DNA of 64,000 nucleotides, from positions 62,001-126,000 of the forward strand of contig JAHAYO010000018.1 in NCBI GenBank assembly GCA_018384595.1, given 5' to 3'. Under the pieces are notes generated by a model. The model was not told the origin of the DNA. It saw nothing but the letters and a program-made list of their open reading frames with translations, and searched no databases. The DNA comes from Thiopseudomonas sp. (GTDB taxonomy: Bacteria > Pseudomonadota > Gammaproteobacteria > Pseudomonadales > Pseudomonadaceae). Positions 12,152 through 22,952 of this stretch are shown here, piece after piece. Made by a program: the position numbers and the translations under genes. Within the stretch, counting starts at the first letter, position 1, and every line of letters begins with the position of its first letter.

Positions 12152-13492
12152 TCAGGTTAGTTGGTATTTGGCGGCGGCCGTGGCCAATGACCCGCATACA
12201 AATAGAATAAAAAACAGCAGCGAGGTGCTGCTTTGCAGCAACCAGAAGCGCGGAGGCAAGGGCGCTGGACTTGGCTGTAGCCGCGCTTTGAGCAGTGGAT
12301 GCTCGAGGACGGCCAGTGCGGCGGCACAACTGGCCATGGCTAGCAGCGCACCCGCTAGGGTGTCGGTGGGCCAGTGGGCGGTCAGCTGCACCCGTGACAA
12401 GGCCACTAAACTGGCCGGCAGGCAGGCCAGCACCACATATATCCAGCGCCACTGCCAGCGCCGCCCCATGCCCAACAGCACCGCCAGTACCAAGAAAAAA
12501 GCAAAACTGCGCACGCTATGCCCGCTGGGCATACTGTAGCCGTCCAGTGGCGGGTTGAGCAGCTGAGGTCTGGGGCGTGCGACCAGCAATTTTAGTAATG
12601 CATTCAGCAGCGTAGCGCCCATCAGGCTGAGCACGCTAAACACCAGCGCCCAGCGTGCGCGGTAGAGCAGTAACAGGGCACAGAGCAAGCCATTGAGCAG
12701 GATTTGCAACTTGATGTCGGCCAGTTGGGTGGCAACCAGCATGACAGAGTCAAGGGTGGGGCTACGCTCGAGTTGACCTAGCTGTTGTAGATACAGATCA
12801 AAGGGTTGCAACCCGTGCCAGCTGCCGAGCAATGCCAGCAGCATCAGGCTGCTGAGCAGGGCCAATAACAGGTGCCGCTGTGGATGTGCCGTGCGGCCCA
12901 GCCAGAGTGCACAACTGGCCAGCGCCAGTAGAGCAACAGCGAACAGGATGATGTGCAGCTTGAATGGGTCCGCTGTGGTGCCGGCCAGTGCGCTACCGGT
13001 GAGCCAGCCGGGCAGCACGGCGCTGAATGACCAGAGGCCCGATACGGCCAAGTTGATTGCCATGAACCGCCTCCGTGGCATGTTGAGCATACCGGCCAGC
13101 AGCGGCAGCAGCGGGCGTACCGGGCCAATGAAATGGCCGCCCAGCAGACTGGCTGCGCCGTAACGTTCAAGGTGCAGTTCGGCGCGTACCAGCCATTGCG
13201 GATGAGTGCGCAGCAGGGGTAACGTGCGTGCGCCGTTTTGTAGGCGGGCACCGAGTAAAAAAGAGCCGCTGTTGCCCGCGAAAGCAGCCAGCCACGCCAG
13301 CAGTGCCAATGGCCATAGTGCCATGTCGCTTTGTCCGGCTAGCAGGGCTACGCCAAACAACAGGATGACGCCCGGCCAGATCACGCCGACCAGTGCGGTG
13401 CATTCGATCAAGGTAATCAAGAACACCCCAGCGCTCAGCCACTGCGGGTGGGCAGTAAACCAGTCAAGTAACGGTGCAAAAAAATCAGGCAT
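12152..13492 (-). CDS. DedA/VTT-domain plus PAP2 phosphatase fusion membrane protein
   Basis: N-terminal DedA-like (GHFIGPVRPLLPLLAGM), C-terminal PAP2 motifs KLLVARPRP, PSGHS, SRVQLTAHWPTD. Confidence 0.88.
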   Translation of the reverse strand: MPDFFAPLLDWFTAHPQWLSAGVFLITLIECTALVGVIWPGVILLFGVALLAGQSDMALWPLALLAWLAAFAGNSGSFLLGARLQNGARTLPLLRTHPQWLVRAELHLERYGAASLLGGHFIGPVRPLLPLLAGMLNMPRRRFMAINLAVSGLWSFSAVLPGWLTGSALAGTTADPFKLHIILFAVALLALASCALWLGRTAHPQRHLLLALLSSLMLLALLGSWHGLQPFDLYLQQLGQLERSPTLDSVMLVATQLADIKLQILLNGLLCALLLLYRARWALVFSVLSLMGATLLNALLKLLVARPRPQLLNPPLDGYSMPSGHSVRSFAFFLVLAVLLGMGRRWQWRWIYVVLACLPASLVALSRVQLTAHWPTDTLAGALLAMASCAAALAVLEHPLLKARLQPSPAPLPPRFWLLQSSTSLLFFILFVCGSLATAAAKYQLT

Positions 13493-13579
13493 GGAAAACC
13501 GGCAGCAGGGGGTGGGTGGCGGATTGTACAGGGTTGCAGGGCGTCTACACACTACGCCCGCGCCGCAATGGACAGCCGT

Positions 13580-14635
13580 TTAGCACTCGGGTTCATTGCG
13601 ACCGGCCAAGCGTCGGTACAGCCCGGGTGGTTGGCCTTGCCAGCGTTTGAATGCGCGCTGGAAGGCTTCGCTGGAGGCAAAACCCAGCGACCACGCAATC
13701 TCGCCAAGGCTTAAGCGGGTGTCGCGCAGATAACTTAGGGCCAGCGCGTGGCGGGTATCTTGCAACAGCTGGCGAAAGCAGGTGCCTTCCTGTTCTAGGC
13801 GGCGCTGTAGAGTCCAGGCCGGCAGTTTGAGCAGACGAGCGATGCTGCAAAGATCAGGCTCGCCTTGACGCAACCTAGAAGCAATCAGTTGGGCCGTTTG
13901 TTGTGACAGGCGTAGCGGCGTTTGCAGCGGCTGCAACTGCTGTTGGCATAGATGCAATAACTCTTGCCAGCTATGGGCGCAGTGCTGGGGGTTGGGCAAT
14001 GCCAGCGTAGCGTGCGACAGCCGCAGCCGGTTGGCGGGTGCGGAAAATTCGACCGGACAACCAAAGGCCGGCTCAAAACGAGCCGCATGGGGCGGCGGTG
14101 GATATTCGATCTGCACCCGCTCCGGCAGCACCGGCTGGCCGCTTAGTTGTTGCAGCTGGGCGAGCCAGCCGCGTAGTACGGCGTCCACCACAAAACGGTT
14201 ATAGCCGTTGTAGGGTGCAATGGAGTAAAAACTGACCCAAGCACCGCGACTGTCTTCTTCTAACCTGCTTTGGCCAAGGTAATTGCGGGCATACAGCAGC
14301 TCGAAATCGGTCAGGCAGCGCACGGCGGCGCGCACATCCGGTGCCAGCGCGGCACAGACGCCGGCCAGCCCCAGCAGCTCCAGTCGTGACTGTGCGCCGG
14401 CCAGCAGACCCAGATCAGGCCGGCTGCAGAGTTCGATGGCAGCATGGCCGAGCCGCATATAGCGGGGAATGGATAAGCGCGCCCCGGCACTGGCTAGCAG
14501 CTGCGCGGTTAGTCCGAAGTGCTGCAACAGGCCGGAGGCGGCAGCGGGACTCACGCCGGCTGCCTGCATGCCCCGTTGCAGGATCAGGGCAAAACCGACC
14601 GACAGGTCGCCCAGTTGTGGCGGCAGGGGGTGCAT
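13580..14635 (-). CDS. AraC family transcriptional regulator (OruR-like N-terminal domain)
   Basis: C-terminal HTH: LSLGEIAWSLGFASSEAFQRAFKRWQGQPPGLYRR. Confidence 0.9.
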   Translation of the reverse strand: MHPLPPQLGDLSVGFALILQRGMQAAGVSPAAASGLLQHFGLTAQLLASAGARLSIPRYMRLGHAAIELCSRPDLGLLAGAQSRLELLGLAGVCAALAPDVRAAVRCLTDFELLYARNYLGQSRLEEDSRGAWVSFYSIAPYNGYNRFVVDAVLRGWLAQLQQLSGQPVLPERVQIEYPPPPHAARFEPAFGCPVEFSAPANRLRLSHATLALPNPQHCAHSWQELLHLCQQQLQPLQTPLRLSQQTAQLIASRLRQGEPDLCSIARLLKLPAWTLQRRLEQEGTCFRQLLQDTRHALALSYLRDTRLSLGEIAWSLGFASSEAFQRAFKRWQGQPPGLYRRLAGRNEPEC

Positions 14636-14636
14636 T

Positions 14637-15455
14637 TTAGCGTGGCTTCAGCGTCAGCCAGATGGGCGCGTGGTCGGACGGTTTATCCATGGCGCGCAGG
14701 TCGTAGTCGATACCGGTTTCGGCAAAGTAGGGCACCAGTGCGCGGCTGGCCATCACCAAGTCGATGCGCAGGCCGCGCTTGGGCGTGTCATCAAAGCCCT
14801 TGCTACGGTAGTCAAACCAGCTGAATAGGTCGTTGGTGTCTGGGTGTTGATGGCGGAAACTGTCCACCAGTCCCCAGTCTTTTAGGCGCTGCATCCACGC
14901 GCGTTCTTCGGGCAGGAAACTGCACTTGCCGGTTTGTAGCCAGCGCTTGGCGTTGGCTGGGCCGATGCCGATGTCGCAGTCTTCGGGTGAGATATTGAAG
15001 TCGCCCATCACCACCACGGCATCATCCGGTGTGAAGGCGGTTTCTAGCAGGGTTTGCAGGTCAGCGTAAAAGCGGGTTTTGCTGGGAAACTTGGTTTCGT
15101 GCTTGCGGTTTTCGCCTTGGGGAAAGTAGCCGTTCATGACGGTGATAGGCTGGCCGTTGGCGTCCAGATAATCGGCGCGAATAAAACGCTTTTGGGCGTC
15201 TTCATCGTCATTGGGGAAGCCACGGACCACGTTGCTGGGGGGCTGTTTCGACAGCAGAGCCACGCCGTAGTGTCCCTTCTGACCATGGTGCACAACGTGA
15301 TACCCTAGCGCGTCAATCATGTCCTGCGGGAACTGTTCGTCGGCGACTTTGATTTCCTGCAGGCCGATCACATCGGGTTGATGACTGTCGATTAGAGCCT
15401 GTAATTGGTGAGGGCGGGCGCGCAGGCCATTGATGTTGAACGATACGATTTTCAT
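14637..15455 (-). CDS. xthA: exodeoxyribonuclease III
   Basis: [35 protein letters not shown]. Confidence 0.93.
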   Translation of the reverse strand: MKIVSFNINGLRARPHQLQALIDSHQPDVIGLQEIKVADEQFPQDMIDALGYHVVHHGQKGHYGVALLSKQPPSNVVRGFPNDDEDAQKRFIRADYLDANGQPITVMNGYFPQGENRKHETKFPSKTRFYADLQTLLETAFTPDDAVVVMGDFNISPEDCDIGIGPANAKRWLQTGKCSFLPEERAWMQRLKDWGLVDSFRHQHPDTNDLFSWFDYRSKGFDDTPKRGLRIDLVMASRALVPYFAETGIDYDLRAMDKPSDHAPIWLTLKPR

Positions 15456-15528
15456 TGCAGTCGATAACCCTGTACTACATGGGCTGCGCAAGGCAGCCGG
15501 GCGAATATAAAGAAAGGTACATGCCAGA

Positions 15529-17253
15529 ATGCGTCACATGCTAACACGCCACCTGTCGCTTTTGCTGTTGCTGCTTCTAGCGCAGACAGCCATTGCCGCA
15601 CAGCTGGAGGTGCGCAGCACACCCAAAAACCAAGCCCTGAATGACAACGTAGCCGCGCATATTGGCGGGTTGGACGGCCAAAGTCTGGCCGCGCTGCGGC
15701 GTAGCCAGAGGACGCTGCAGCAGCAAGCGCGCCAGGCCGGTGAGGCGCTGGGGTATTACAACAACCGCTACCGTGTGCGAGTGTTGGATGACAAAAACGG
15801 CCCACGGGTGCGGGTCAGCATTCAGGTGGCGGAGCCGGTGCGGCTGCGCACAGTGGATATCCAAGTGACGGGCGAGGCACGGCGCATGGACGCCTTCCAA
15901 CTCAAGGATGAACGCCTGCAAAGCGGCAAACCGCTGAGCCACGCGGCCTATGACGCGCTAAAAAGCGCCTTGCAGCAACAGGGTTTGCGCTACGGCTTTT
16001 TTGACGCCCGTTTTACCCGCCATCGCCTGCTGATTGACCCCGCTGAGGGCGTTGCCGATATCGAACTGCACTATGACAGCGGCCCGCGCTATCGACTGGG
16101 TGCGGTCGAGTTTGCTGAAACCGGCAAGATCGACAGCAGCCTGCTGGATGCACTGGTCCCCTTTGCGCCCGATGAACCCTATGATTCGGCCCTGCTGGCC
16201 ACACTGACCCAAAACCTGCAAAACACCGGCTATTTTGCAGGCATCCAGGTGGACGCACAGGGCGAAGCGGGTGGCCCGCTTCGTGTGCCGGTGAGTGTGC
16301 AGTTAGAACCGGTCAAGCCGCGCACACTGGGGCTGGGTATTGGGTTTTCCACTGACGTCGGCGTACGGGGTAGCTTCAGTTGGGAAAAACACCGCGTCAA
16401 CCGGCGCGGTCACCGACTGGGCTTTGATAGCGAAATTTCGCAGCCTCGGCAAAACCTCAGCGCTTGGTACGCCATCCCTCTTAGCGCGCCACTGACCGAC
16501 GAACTGCGTTTTGTCGCCGGTTATCAACACGAAGAACAGGTCAACTTGAGCAGCAAGCGCCTGACACTGGGTACCCAGTGGACCAAGCAGGTTGCCCATG
16601 GCTGGCAGCGGGTGGTCGGGCTGCGCTGGGAAGATGAGCGCTACGAATACGAGCGCGGCAGCCGCAGCCGCCACAGCCAGTTTTTGTTGCCCAGCTTGGG
16701 TTTTTCTCGGTTGAGCAGTGACTCGCCACTTGACCCCTCGCGTGGCTATCGCCTGCAGACGACTGTTAGCGCTGGCTCCGCCGATCTGCTTTCGGATGCC
16801 GATGTGGTGCATGTCAGCGCGCTGGCACGCGGCTTGGTGACTCTGGCCGATCGCCACCGAGTGCTGGCGCGTGTGGAATTGGGCGCGGTGACCACCAATA
16901 ACTTTGCCGCTATTGCGCCGTCACTACGATTTTTTGCCGGGGGCGACCAGAGCGTGCGGGGTTATGACTATCAGAGCCTATCGCCGCGTGACGCACAGCG
17001 TAACCGAGTGGGTGCGCGCTATCTGGTGGCGCATAGCTTGGAATATCAGTATCAATTTATTGATAAGTGGCGGGTGGCCACCTTTGTTGACCGTGGCAAC
17101 GCGCTGGACAGCCTGAGCGAAGCTATGAAGGTAGGCGTGGGCGCAGGTATCCGCTGGGTATCGCCGATTGGGCCGCTGCGGCTGGACTTTGCTCACGCGC
17201 TGCATGATGAGCGCGGCTGGCGCATTCACTTTTCCATGGGGCCAGAATTATGA
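15529..17253 (+). CDS. tamA: TamA-like outer membrane translocation/assembly module
   Basis: POTRA repeats, Omp85 barrel, [18 protein letters not shown]. Confidence 0.9.
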   Translation: MRHMLTRHLSLLLLLLLAQTAIAAQLEVRSTPKNQALNDNVAAHIGGLDGQSLAALRRSQRTLQQQARQAGEALGYYNNRYRVRVLDDKNGPRVRVSIQVAEPVRLRTVDIQVTGEARRMDAFQLKDERLQSGKPLSHAAYDALKSALQQQGLRYGFFDARFTRHRLLIDPAEGVADIELHYDSGPRYRLGAVEFAETGKIDSSLLDALVPFAPDEPYDSALLATLTQNLQNTGYFAGIQVDAQGEAGGPLRVPVSVQLEPVKPRTLGLGIGFSTDVGVRGSFSWEKHRVNRRGHRLGFDSEISQPRQNLSAWYAIPLSAPLTDELRFVAGYQHEEQVNLSSKRLTLGTQWTKQVAHGWQRVVGLRWEDERYEYERGSRSRHSQFLLPSLGFSRLSSDSPLDPSRGYRLQTTVSAGSADLLSDADVVHVSALARGLVTLADRHRVLARVELGAVTTNNFAAIAPSLRFFAGGDQSVRGYDYQSLSPRDAQRNRVGARYLVAHSLEYQYQFIDKWRVATFVDRGNALDSLSEAMKVGVGAGIRWVSPIGPLRLDFAHALHDERGWRIHFSMGPEL

Positions 17254-20200
17254 ATCCTGCCGCACGCATAACCCTAAAAGCCCTGAGCGCGCTGGTGCTG
17301 CTGGTGCTCATGCTGACGGCAGGTGTGCTGGCGTTACTGAGCAGCGAAGGCGGTAGCCGCTGGCTGTTGCAACAGGTGCCTGGGTTAGAAACAGAAGGCT
17401 TTCAAGGGCGCTTGCTGGGCCAGTGGCAGGCCGAACAGCTGATCTGGAAAGACGAGCAGACGCGGCTGGAGCTACGCCAAGCACAGATGTGGCTGGATAC
17501 TGCCTGCCTGTGGCAGGGCGCGCTTTGCCTAAAGCAGTTGTCGGCGCAGCAGCTGCGGCTGGAACTGAGTGAAATCGAAGACAGCAGCAGTCAGCCGCCA
17601 GACGATATTCAGCTGCCCGATGTGCAACTGCCGCTGGCGTTGCGGGTAAAACAGCTGCAGCTGGGGGCGCTGTATCTGAATGATGCGCCGCTCTTAAGTG
17701 CTTTGCAGTTGGTGGCCGAACTGGACGGCAGCCAGCTGCAACTGGATGAATTGAAACTGGAGCTGCAGGGCTATCAGCTGGGCCTGTCCGGTCAGTTGCA
17801 GATGCAGGCCGATTGGCCGCTAGAGTTGACGCTGGAGGCCACCGGCGACTTGCCTGATCTGGGGCCGCAGCAGGTACACCTAGAACTGGGCGGAGCGCTG
17901 CAACAGCGCATTCAGCTCCAAGCTGCGCTGGCAGGAGTAGTGCAGGGTCAGTTGCAAGGGCAGGCAGTGCCGCTGTTGGCTGCCTTGCCGGCGACACTGG
18001 AGCTGAATCTGGATGCGCTGCAGCTGGCTGGCGTGCTGCCGGAAGGCTTGGCGATCAATGGCCTTCAGCTCAAGGCCGAAGGTGATATGGCAACAGGCTT
18101 TGCTTGGCAGCTACAGATACCACTGGCGGCGCAGCAACACCCCTTTGTTCTACGCGGCAAAGGGCAGGCGGGACTGGAGTCGGCTCTCATTGAGCAGCTG
18201 ACGCTCAGTGATGCCGAGCATGGCCAGCTGACGCTGCAAGCGACGGCGAACTGGCAAGCGGAACTGCAAGCCAGCGCTCAGATACAGGCCAATCATTTCG
18301 CGTGGCACTGGCTGGCAGGGATGGAGCAAGCGCCGGTGGCCCTGCGCGATGCCCAGGTGTCGTTGGATTATGCGGATGCTAGCTGGCGCGGCCAGTTGCA
18401 GGCAGCACTGAGCGGGCCAGCCGGTGATTTTGAACTGGCGAGCCGCTTTCAAGGCGATGCCGAGCAGGCGGTACTGGAGCCGGTGTTACTGACCGCAGGC
18501 AGTGGCCGAGTGCAGGGACGTGTACAGGCTGGCTGGGCCGAAGAACCTACGTGGCAGGCACAGCTGGAAATTGACGCTCTGGACCCCGCCTACTGGGCGG
18601 CGGATTGGCCGGGACAGCTCGCCGGCCAGCTGCGCAGCACAGGCCGCTTGGGAGCAATGCTAGAACTGGATGCACAGCTGGATTTGACGGGGCATTTGCG
18701 CCAACACCCGCTGCGGCTGGCGCTGACTGCAGCGGGGCAAGGCGAGTCTTGGCAGGTGCCGCAGTTGGATGTACGGCTGGGCGACAACCGCATTCAGGGG
18801 CAGTTGCAACTGGATAAAAAACTGGCGGGCCAACTGCAGCTGGCGCTGAACCAACCGGCGCAGATTGTACCGGGCGTTAGTGGCAGCGTGCTGGGGAAAG
18901 TCGAGTTGGGTGGCAGCCTGCAGCAGGCAGATGCCCGCCTCGATCTCAAAGCGCACAATCTGGCCTATGACGGCCAACGTGTACGCCAGCTGGCGCTGAC
19001 AGCCAACCTGAAACAGGGGCGTCAGGCAGCGCTGAAGCTTGTGGCCCAAGGGCTGGCCAGTGGTGAAGAGCGCTTGGGCCAGCTGGAGCTCACAGCAGAT
19101 GGCAGCCTGGAGCAGCACCGGTTACAGGCCGCGCTTAAGGGGCCTGTGGCGAACGCCAGTTTGCAGCTAAACGGTGCGCTGGATGCAGAAAAAATGCACT
19201 GGCAGGGCACTTTACAGCAGTTGCAACTGGCAGCGGACACGCAGCACTGGCAATTGCAGCAACCGCTGGCGATTGATTATGCGCACGAACACTATGCTCG
19301 GCTGGCAGCCCACTGCCTAGTCAGCACTCAGGGGCGGCTCTGCGCCGAAGGCCGCCAGCAACTGCTGCCGGACCTGCAGCTGGACTACCGCCTCAGCGAC
19401 CTGTTACTGGCCGGTTTGCAGCCTTGGCTGCCAGACGACTTACAGCTGGAAGGCCGTCTCAATGGCCAAATACGGCTGCAACAGCAGCACAATGCCCTGC
19501 GCGGCCATCTGCAATTGGATGCTGGCCAGGGTGCTTTACAGCTGCAACAGAGCGGTCAGCGCTTTGCTTGGCAACAGCTGCGGCTGGACAGCGAGCTGCT
19601 GCCCGAACGGGTCAACAGCCAGCTGCGTCTGCAGGGCAGTCAGCAAGGAGAGCTGCTGCTGGAAGCCAGCCTAGACCCGCGCCCAGCCAACAAGCCGCTC
19701 AGCGGGCAGTTCAGCCTTAAAGGGTTGCAACTGGAGGCGTTGCACGGCTTTGTGCCGGATTTTGAACAGCTGCAAGGGCTGATTGAGGGACAGGGCCGGC
19801 TGAGTGGCACCCTGCTTGAGCCGCGAATTGATGGCGATATCCGTTTGAGTCAGGGCGAAATCGGCGGTGGTCAGTTGCCGGTCATGCTGGAACAGCTGCA
19901 ACTGGCAGTTCGTATTGACGGGCAGCAGGCCCGCATCGAGGGCGGCTGGCGCAGTGGCGAGCGGGGCACTGCCAGCGTGCACGGCGCGTTGGCTTGGGCG
20001 GACGAGCTGCAGGCCGAGCTGCAGCTCAAGGGGCAGGCGTTGCCGGTGTTTGTGCCACCTTACGCCGATCTGCTGGTAGCCCCTGACCTGCAGGTGAATT
20101 ATGACGCGCAAGGGCTGGCGGTGACGGGTGTGGTTGCTGTGCCCAGCGGCAGCATAGTGATCAAAGAGCTGCCGGCGGATTCGGTCAGCGTATCCTCCGA

Positions 20201-20927
20201 TGCAGTAGTGGTTGGCCGTGAGCCGGCTGATGACAGCGTGCAGGTACGCATGGCGGTTGCCGTGGATGTGGGCAGCGAGCGCCTGCACTTTAGCGGTTTT
20301 GGCCTGACGGCTGATGTGGCCGGCAAGCTGCATATAGCGGATAACCTGACTGGCCGTGGTGTGTTGGAGCTGAACAAAGGCCGTTTTCGTGGCTACGGCC
20401 AGAAGTTAGACCTGCGCCGTGCCCGACTGCTGTTTTCGGGGCCGCTGACGCAGCCCTATATCGACATTGAAGCGGTGCGGGTAACCGGTGAGGTGACGGC
20501 CGGTCTGCGCGTCTCCGGCATGGCCGAGCAGCCGCAAACGCAGATATTTTCCGAGCCGCCCATGGCGCAAGAGCAAGCCATGTCGTGGTTGCTGCTGGGC
20601 AAGCCGTTGGGCGGGGGCGACGACGGCAATATGATGGCCGAAGCTGCGGTGGCCATGGGGCTGATGGGGGCATTGCCGGCCACGCAAAAGCTGGCCGACA
20701 GCCTAGGTATCCGTGACTTCGAGCTGGACAGCGAAGGCAGCGGCAACCAGACCAGCGTAGTGGCCAGCGGCCAGATTACCGAGCGCCTAAGCCTTAGATA
20801 CGGTGTTGGCATCTTCGAACCGAGTAGCACGCTGGGCTTGCGCTACCAGTTGAGCAAGCGTCTTTATCTGGACGCCGCCAGCGGTCTAGCCAACTCGCTG
20901 GACTTGTTTTACCGCAAGCGTTTTTGA
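17250..20927 (+). CDS. tamB: TamB-like translocation/assembly module inner membrane protein
   Basis: 1225 aa, overlaps tamA by 4 nt; C-terminal DUF490 region. Confidence 0.92.
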   Translation: MNPAARITLKALSALVLLVLMLTAGVLALLSSEGGSRWLLQQVPGLETEGFQGRLLGQWQAEQLIWKDEQTRLELRQAQMWLDTACLWQGALCLKQLSAQQLRLELSEIEDSSSQPPDDIQLPDVQLPLALRVKQLQLGALYLNDAPLLSALQLVAELDGSQLQLDELKLELQGYQLGLSGQLQMQADWPLELTLEATGDLPDLGPQQVHLELGGALQQRIQLQAALAGVVQGQLQGQAVPLLAALPATLELNLDALQLAGVLPEGLAINGLQLKAEGDMATGFAWQLQIPLAAQQHPFVLRGKGQAGLESALIEQLTLSDAEHGQLTLQATANWQAELQASAQIQANHFAWHWLAGMEQAPVALRDAQVSLDYADASWRGQLQAALSGPAGDFELASRFQGDAEQAVLEPVLLTAGSGRVQGRVQAGWAEEPTWQAQLEIDALDPAYWAADWPGQLAGQLRSTGRLGAMLELDAQLDLTGHLRQHPLRLALTAAGQGESWQVPQLDVRLGDNRIQGQLQLDKKLAGQLQLALNQPAQIVPGVSGSVLGKVELGGSLQQADARLDLKAHNLAYDGQRVRQLALTANLKQGRQAALKLVAQGLASGEERLGQLELTADGSLEQHRLQAALKGPVANASLQLNGALDAEKMHWQGTLQQLQLAADTQHWQLQQPLAIDYAHEHYARLAAHCLVSTQGRLCAEGRQQLLPDLQLDYRLSDLLLAGLQPWLPDDLQLEGRLNGQIRLQQQHNALRGHLQLDAGQGALQLQQSGQRFAWQQLRLDSELLPERVNSQLRLQGSQQGELLLEASLDPRPANKPLSGQFSLKGLQLEALHGFVPDFEQLQGLIEGQGRLSGTLLEPRIDGDIRLSQGEIGGGQLPVMLEQLQLAVRIDGQQARIEGGWRSGERGTASVHGALAWADELQAELQLKGQALPVFVPPYADLLVAPDLQVNYDAQGLAVTGVVAVPSGSIVIKELPADSVSVSSDAVVVGREPADDSVQVRMAVAVDVGSERLHFSGFGLTADVAGKLHIADNLTGRGVLELNKGRFRGYGQKLDLRRARLLFSGPLTQPYIDIEAVRVTGEVTAGLRVSGMAEQPQTQIFSEPPMAQEQAMSWLLLGKPLGGGDDGNMMAEAAVAMGLMGALPATQKLADSLGIRDFELDSEGSGNQTSVVASGQITERLSLRYGVGIFEPSSTLGLRYQLSKRLYLDAASGLANSLDLFYRKRF

Positions 20928-21303
20928 TACCTGTTGAAAGCGTAAAGTTGGGCGGATAACAGCCTTAATCGCACCAGCAACAGCGGCCTTGCCGGCCAGC
21001 AAGCGCCCGCTGTCGCCAGAATCCTGCTATACTCTGGCGCATGTTAGGCAGCCTGCGAGGCTTTATGTTTACCTTTGCCATAGGTATCTCCCCATCCATC
21101 TCCCCCCATCTTCTTGACTGCCAGTGGCGTGGTGGTCGTTAGCGAATTTTCTGGTCTGTGAATTTCTGGGCAGCACGACCCGCCCAAATAACGATGTTCA
21201 AGACACAAGGAATCTCTTAAAAAGCGCTGTGATACTGGCTTTTTGGCCGTATCAGTAATCTGTTTGGCAAGTATGCCCAGTGTTTTTTCAGAGCATCCCT
21301 GCT

Positions 21304-21322
21304 GCATTGCCCAAGGCAATGC
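21304..21322 (+). promoter_or_regulatory. perfect hairpin just upstream of mdtJ SD
   Basis: GCATTGCC-CAA-GGCAATGC. Confidence 0.6.
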
Positions 21323-21341
21323 CAGAAGAGAGGCTGACACC

Positions 21342-21704
21342 ATGTATTACTGGATCATGCTGGGCCTGGCCGTTATGGCTGAGGTTACCAGCACTGTGGG
21401 CATGAAATATGCCGCCACTCATTCACCGCTAGCCGGCTACGCGCTGATGACGGTGATGATTTCTTTTTCCATCTGGGCTTTTTCCCGCGCGGTGATGCAC
21501 ATCCCGCTGGCAGTTTCCTATGCCATCTGGGAAGGGGCCGGACTGTTCCTGATCGCCATGGCCGGTATGTGGCTGTTTGGCGAATACCTCAACTTCAAAC
21601 AAGTGCTGGCCATCGGCCTGATGATGCTTGGCCTGTTGCTGGTGACCTTTGATAAAGGCGCGCCGGCGGACGAAGCCGAAGCGCAGGGCAGGGTAGCAGC
21701 ATGA
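21342..21704 (+). CDS. mdtJ: SMR family transporter subunit, MdtJ-like
   Basis: MYYWIMLGLAVMAEVTSTVGMKYA; 4-TM SMR protein. Confidence 0.8.
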   Translation: MYYWIMLGLAVMAEVTSTVGMKYAATHSPLAGYALMTVMISFSIWAFSRAVMHIPLAVSYAIWEGAGLFLIAMAGMWLFGEYLNFKQVLAIGLMMLGLLLVTFDKGAPADEAEAQGRVAA

Positions 21705-22018
21705 TGATTCCTGCTACCTTGCTGGTGGGTTCGGTATCGCTGGACCTAGTGGCTAACTACTGCGTTAAACGCTCCGAGGGATTTGAGCGCAAGGTCTGGG
21801 GGTTTGCCGGCCTGTTGCTGATCATTCTGGCCTTTGTGCTGCTTAGCTTTGTGGTGCGCTATATGCCGCTGGGTATCGCCTATTCGGCTTGGGGCAGTTT
21901 AGGCGTGCTGGGCACGGTCACGCTGGACCGCTTTTTATTTAACTCTCGTCTGGGCCGTCGCGGCATTATCGGTATAGCCTGCATCATTGTCGGCATTATT
22001 GGCCTGCAACTGGCCTGA
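21701..22018 (+). CDS. mdtI: SMR family transporter subunit, MdtI-like
   Basis: Paired SMR, overlaps mdtJ by 4 nt; VANYCVKRSEGFERKVWGF. Confidence 0.78.
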   Translation: MMIPATLLVGSVSLDLVANYCVKRSEGFERKVWGFAGLLLIILAFVLLSFVVRYMPLGIAYSAWGSLGVLGTVTLDRFLFNSRLGRRGIIGIACIIVGIIGLQLA

Positions 22019-22083
22019 CTCTGCCACCCCGCTGTAGGCTTGTGCCTGCAGCCGGGCTAGAAAATCTGTCTTTTTTTGCCTGC

Positions 22084-22099
22084 TGGCACGCCTTTTGCT
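22084..22099 (+). promoter_or_regulatory. sigma-54 promoter for flgFGHI
   Basis: TGGCACG-CCTT-TTGCT matches the sigma-54 -24/-12 consensus with correct spacing. Confidence 0.85.
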
Positions 22100-22155
22100 T
22101 TTATTTCTCCAGATAGATTGGGCCGTCAATTTGCGGCCGTTGACGGAGAATAACC

Positions 22156-22896
22156 ATGGACAAGATGCTTTACATTTCCATGACCGGCGCCAGCCAGAAC
22201 ACCAAGGCGCTGCAGGCGCACGCCAACAACCTGGCCAACGTTTCCACCAGCGGCTTTCGGCGTGATTTTGAACAGGCGCGTTCCATGCCGGTGTTTGGTG
22301 ACGGTTTACCGGCGCGGGCCTACGCAATGACGGAACGGCCCGGTACTGACTTTACGCCAGGCACCTTGCAAGAAACCGGCCGTGATCTGGATGTGGCCGC
22401 GCAGGGCGACGCTTGGGTAGCGGTGCAGGCACCGGACGGCTCCGAAGCCTATGTGCGTACTGCCAGCATGACGGTAGACGCCTTTGGCATGCTGCGTACC
22501 GCGGCGGGTTTGCCGGTGCTGGGCAATGCCGGCCCGATTGCGGTGCCGCCTGAACAAAAAATCGAAATTGCCCAAGACGGCACCATCAGTATCCGTGCGC
22601 TGGGTGAAAACCCTGACGTAATGGCTGAAGTGGATCGCATCAAGCTGGTGCTACCTGAACGTGGTCAGCTGCAAAAAATGGACGATGCGCTGGTGCGTGG
22701 CAAGGATGGCCAAGTATTTGAGCCGGATGCCAATGCCCGTCTGATCTCCGGCTTTACCGAATCCAGTAACGTCAACGCGGTGGCGGAGATGACAGCCATG
22801 CTGTCACTGTCGCGCCAGTTTGAGCTGCACGTAAAAATGATGCGCACCGCAGAAGAGAATGCGTCCTCGGTGGCACGAATCATGCAGCTGAGTTGA
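22156..22896 (+). CDS. flgF: flagellar basal-body rod protein FlgF
   Basis: MDKMLYISMTGASQNTKALQAHANNLANVSTSGF. Confidence 0.95.
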   Translation: MDKMLYISMTGASQNTKALQAHANNLANVSTSGFRRDFEQARSMPVFGDGLPARAYAMTERPGTDFTPGTLQETGRDLDVAAQGDAWVAVQAPDGSEAYVRTASMTVDAFGMLRTAAGLPVLGNAGPIAVPPEQKIEIAQDGTISIRALGENPDVMAEVDRIKLVLPERGQLQKMDDALVRGKDGQVFEPDANARLISGFTESSNVNAVAEMTAMLSLSRQFELHVKMMRTAEENASSVARIMQLS

Positions 22897-22952
22897 TAAC
22901 CGCATCATTTGAACACTATGCGTCACCCTTTTGACGCATAAGGAGAAACACC

